A stretch of 7,377 nt of DNA, from positions 1 through 7,377 of the forward strand of contig JALOPD010000220.1 of assembly GCA_025454075.1 (NCBI GenBank). The letters are read 5' to 3'. Source of the stretch: Desulfobacterales bacterium. GTDB taxonomy: Bacteria; Desulfobacterota; Desulfobacteria; Desulfobacterales; UBA2174_A. Under the pieces are notes generated by a model. The model saw only the letters and a program-made list of their open reading frames with translations, was not told the origin of the DNA and did not search any database. Below are positions 6,225-7,377 of this stretch, in pieces. Both the position numbers and the translations under genes were made by a program. Position 1 is the stretch's first letter. Every line of letters starts with the position of its first letter.

Positions 6225-6422
6225 TTATTCGGGTTTGTTCAGGCGGGTGAGTTCGTCGCGGATCTCGTCCATCATGTCGTAGAGCCAGAGAAAATCCTCC
6301 ATGGACAGCCGCCCGGCCAGCTTGGCCCCGCCCTCCCCATACTGGTTGATGGAAAGCACTAGTCCGGTGTCGTTGCACTTCCATTTCTTGAGGATCTTGT
6401 CTTTTCCAGGATCGTACGGCAT
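6225..6422 (-). CDS. Small unknown protein, 65 residues
   Basis: The gene begins at the ATG at 6422 with AGGAGG four bases upstream, the best ribosome binding site in this part of the window. The product starts MPYDPGKDKILKKWKCN, then has a short beta-like stretch (GLVLSINQYGEGGAKLAGRL) and ends in a predicted amphipathic acidic helix (SMEDFLWLYDMMDEIRDELT). There is no signal peptide or membrane segment, so it is probably cytoplasmic. Cys16 is the only cysteine and there is no paired metal-binding motif. I do not recognise a named family. It lies 124 bases after glyS on the same strand, and the nucleoside phosphorylase gene follows. The strong Shine-Dalgarno and protein-like composition support a real gene. 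Confidence 0.72.
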   Translation of the reverse strand: MPYDPGKDKILKKWKCNDTGLVLSINQYGEGGAKLAGRLSMEDFLWLYDMMDEIRDELTRLNKPE

Positions 6423-6426
6423 TCAA

Positions 6427-6432
6427 CCTCCT
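6427..6432 (-). promoter_or_regulatory. Ribosome binding site of the 65-residue gene
   Basis: AGGAGG on the minus strand, within AAAAAGGAGGTTGA, lies four bases before the ATG at 6422. It supports translation of the small gene and fixes its start. Confidence 0.75.
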
Positions 6433-6436
6433 TTTT

Positions 6437-6543
6437 GAATTCGGAAGTCGGAAGGCAGAGAAAAGAGAAATCGGAAAGAAACTCTATAAAATTCCGCCTT
6501 CCGAATTCCAACTTCCCCCTTCCGACCTCCGCCTTCCGACTTC
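6437..6543. repeat. Inverted array of degenerate 7-base repeats
   Basis: On the minus strand seven consecutive heptads read GAAGTCG, GAAGGCG, GAGGTCG, GAAGGGG, GAAGTTG, GAATTCG and GAAGGCG (6543 down to 6495), with GAATTTT next. On the plus strand GAATTCG, GAAGTCG and GAAGGCA follow one another from 6437 to 6457. The two arms are complementary: 6444-6456 matches 6531-6543 exactly over 13 bp (17 bp with one mismatch, to 6460/6527), and 6437-6446 matches 6499-6508 over 10 bp. An A-rich stretch lies between the arms. The array starts four bases after the glyS stop and ends just before the Shine-Dalgarno of the small gene. A transcript could fold into a long stem-loop, but there is no classical terminator. 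Confidence 0.85.
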
Positions 6544-6546
6544 ATT

Positions 6547-7377
6547 TTAAGCCGAGAGTTTGGAAAAATCTGCAAATGTGTCGAACAGCCCGGCGACCAG
6601 CGCCAGCAGCGAGAGCCGATTCTGGCGAACCTGCGCGTCTTCCACCATGACCATGACGTCTTCGAAGAACGTATCCACCGCCGGCCGCAACGCAGCCACC
6701 CGGGCGAGCCCCTCGGCATACCGGCCGGCAGCCACGTCGTCCTGCACCTGGCCATGCACCGCGCGATAGGCCGACAGCAGAGCGGATTCCGACGGATGGG
6801 TCAGCAGACCTTCTGCGACCGCTCCCGGAGCAAACCCCTCGGCCCGGCGGATGATGTTGACCACGCGCTTGAAGGAGACCGCGATCGGCTCGAAATCGGG
6901 CTTGCTCTTGAGCTGCTGCAGGGCATCGAGGCGCCGCCAGGCGGCGGGCACATCCTCAAGCCCCACTCCGAGAACGGCGGCGACGGTGTCTTTGTCGAAG
7001 CCATCCTCGGCCATGATGCCGGCCATGCGGCTTTCGAAGAAAGCGCAGACCTTGGCGCCGGTTTCGGAGGCGCCGGCCGCATGCCCGGGCTCGAACGGCT
7101 CCAGGCCGGTCGCCACCAGCACGTTCAGCGGCAGGGCGATATTCCGGGCCCGCAGGATCTGCAGGATCCCGATCGCCTGCCGGCGCAAGGCGTAGGGGTC
7201 GGCGGCGCCGGTCGGAATCAGCCCGGCGTGGAAGCAGCCGCAGATGGTGTCGAGCTTGTCGGCCAGCGCCAGATACGCGCCCACGGCCGTTTGCGGCAGG
7301 GCGGCCCCCGAAGCCACCGGCCGGTAATGCTCCTCGATCGCGGCGGCCACCTCCGCGGGTTCGCCCTGCAGCTGCGC
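6547..7377 (-). CDS. glyS: Glycine--tRNA ligase beta subunit, C-terminal part (5' end outside window)
   Basis: The frame is open to the window edge; 276 codons plus the TAA are visible, roughly 40 % of the ~690 residues usual for GlyS. The GTG at 7350 is internal, since the preceding nine codons (AQLQGEPAE) continue the family pattern. Diagnostic stretches are LADKLDTICGCFHAGLIPTG followed by DPYALRRQAIGIL (visible residues ~38-71), and SFKRVVNIIRR in the second half. The end is the helical anticodon-binding (DALR-type) domain, finishing in LLALVAGLFDTFADFSKL. With the alpha subunit GlyQ, which should lie upstream, it forms the heterotetrameric bacterial glycyl-tRNA synthetase that charges tRNA-Gly in the cytoplasm. 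The gene is intact at its 3' end and is followed at once by the inverted heptad repeat. Confidence 0.95.
   Translation of the reverse strand, partial: AQLQGEPAEVAAAIEEHYRPVASGAALPQTAVGAYLALADKLDTICGCFHAGLIPTGAADPYALRRQAIGILQILRARNIALPLNVLVATGLEPFEPGHAAGASETGAKVCAFFESRMAGIMAEDGFDKDTVAAVLGVGLEDVPAAWRRLDALQQLKSKPDFEPIAVSFKRVVNIIRRAEGFAPGAVAEGLLTHPSESALLSAYRAVHGQVQDDVAAGRYAEGLARVAALRPAVDTFFEDVMVMVEDAQVRQNRLSLLALVAGLFDTFADFSKLSA

Noticed and set aside
5770..6282. 170-codon plus-strand open frame opposite the nucleoside phosphorylase gene
   Set aside because: Antisense shadow without ribosome binding site or family signal.

Overview
The window is high-GC DNA from a Gram-negative bacterium. The two-subunit type of glycyl-tRNA synthetase (glyS beta subunit), a GldG-like protein paired with a DUF4340 protein, an outer-membrane-type lipocalin and short degenerate intergenic repeats together suggest a Desulfobacterota (Deltaproteobacteria)-like genome. 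That lineage call is inference from gene content and style, not from a database comparison.

Left part (1-2718, plus strand): the 3' end of a GldG-like ABC-transporter auxiliary gene is followed after 98 bases by a membrane-anchored DUF4340 protein. The two probably form the distal end of an operon whose ATPase and permease genes lie before the window. The gap between them holds an 8-bp perfect hairpin and a 32-base array of a degenerate 8-base repeat. About 300 bases without a gene follow (2719-3018), starting with two overlapping small hairpins.

Middle (3019-5393): a complete DUF389 integral membrane protein lies on the minus strand. Beyond it is an apparent scar region with two damaged loci. 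One is a Blc-type lipocalin gene whose last ~20 codons have been replaced by the 3' end of a rhodanese-domain gene, which is itself out of frame past a probable one-base frameshift. The other is a short plus-strand fragment resembling the N-terminus of an acyl-CoA desaturase, cut within its first membrane segment. A perfect 14-bp tandem duplication sits between them. The arrangement suggests past deletions or rearrangements joining unrelated gene ends.

Right part (5394-7377, minus strand): reading leftwards, glyS (its 3' ~40 %) is followed by a 65-codon unknown gene with a strong Shine-Dalgarno and then a nucleoside-phosphorylase-family gene. The gap between glyS and the small gene is almost filled by an array of degenerate 7-base repeats in inverted arrangement, able to form a long stem.

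No complete new system is evident. The most notable items are the lipocalin-rhodanese junction, the desaturase remnant and the inverted heptad repeat after glyS.
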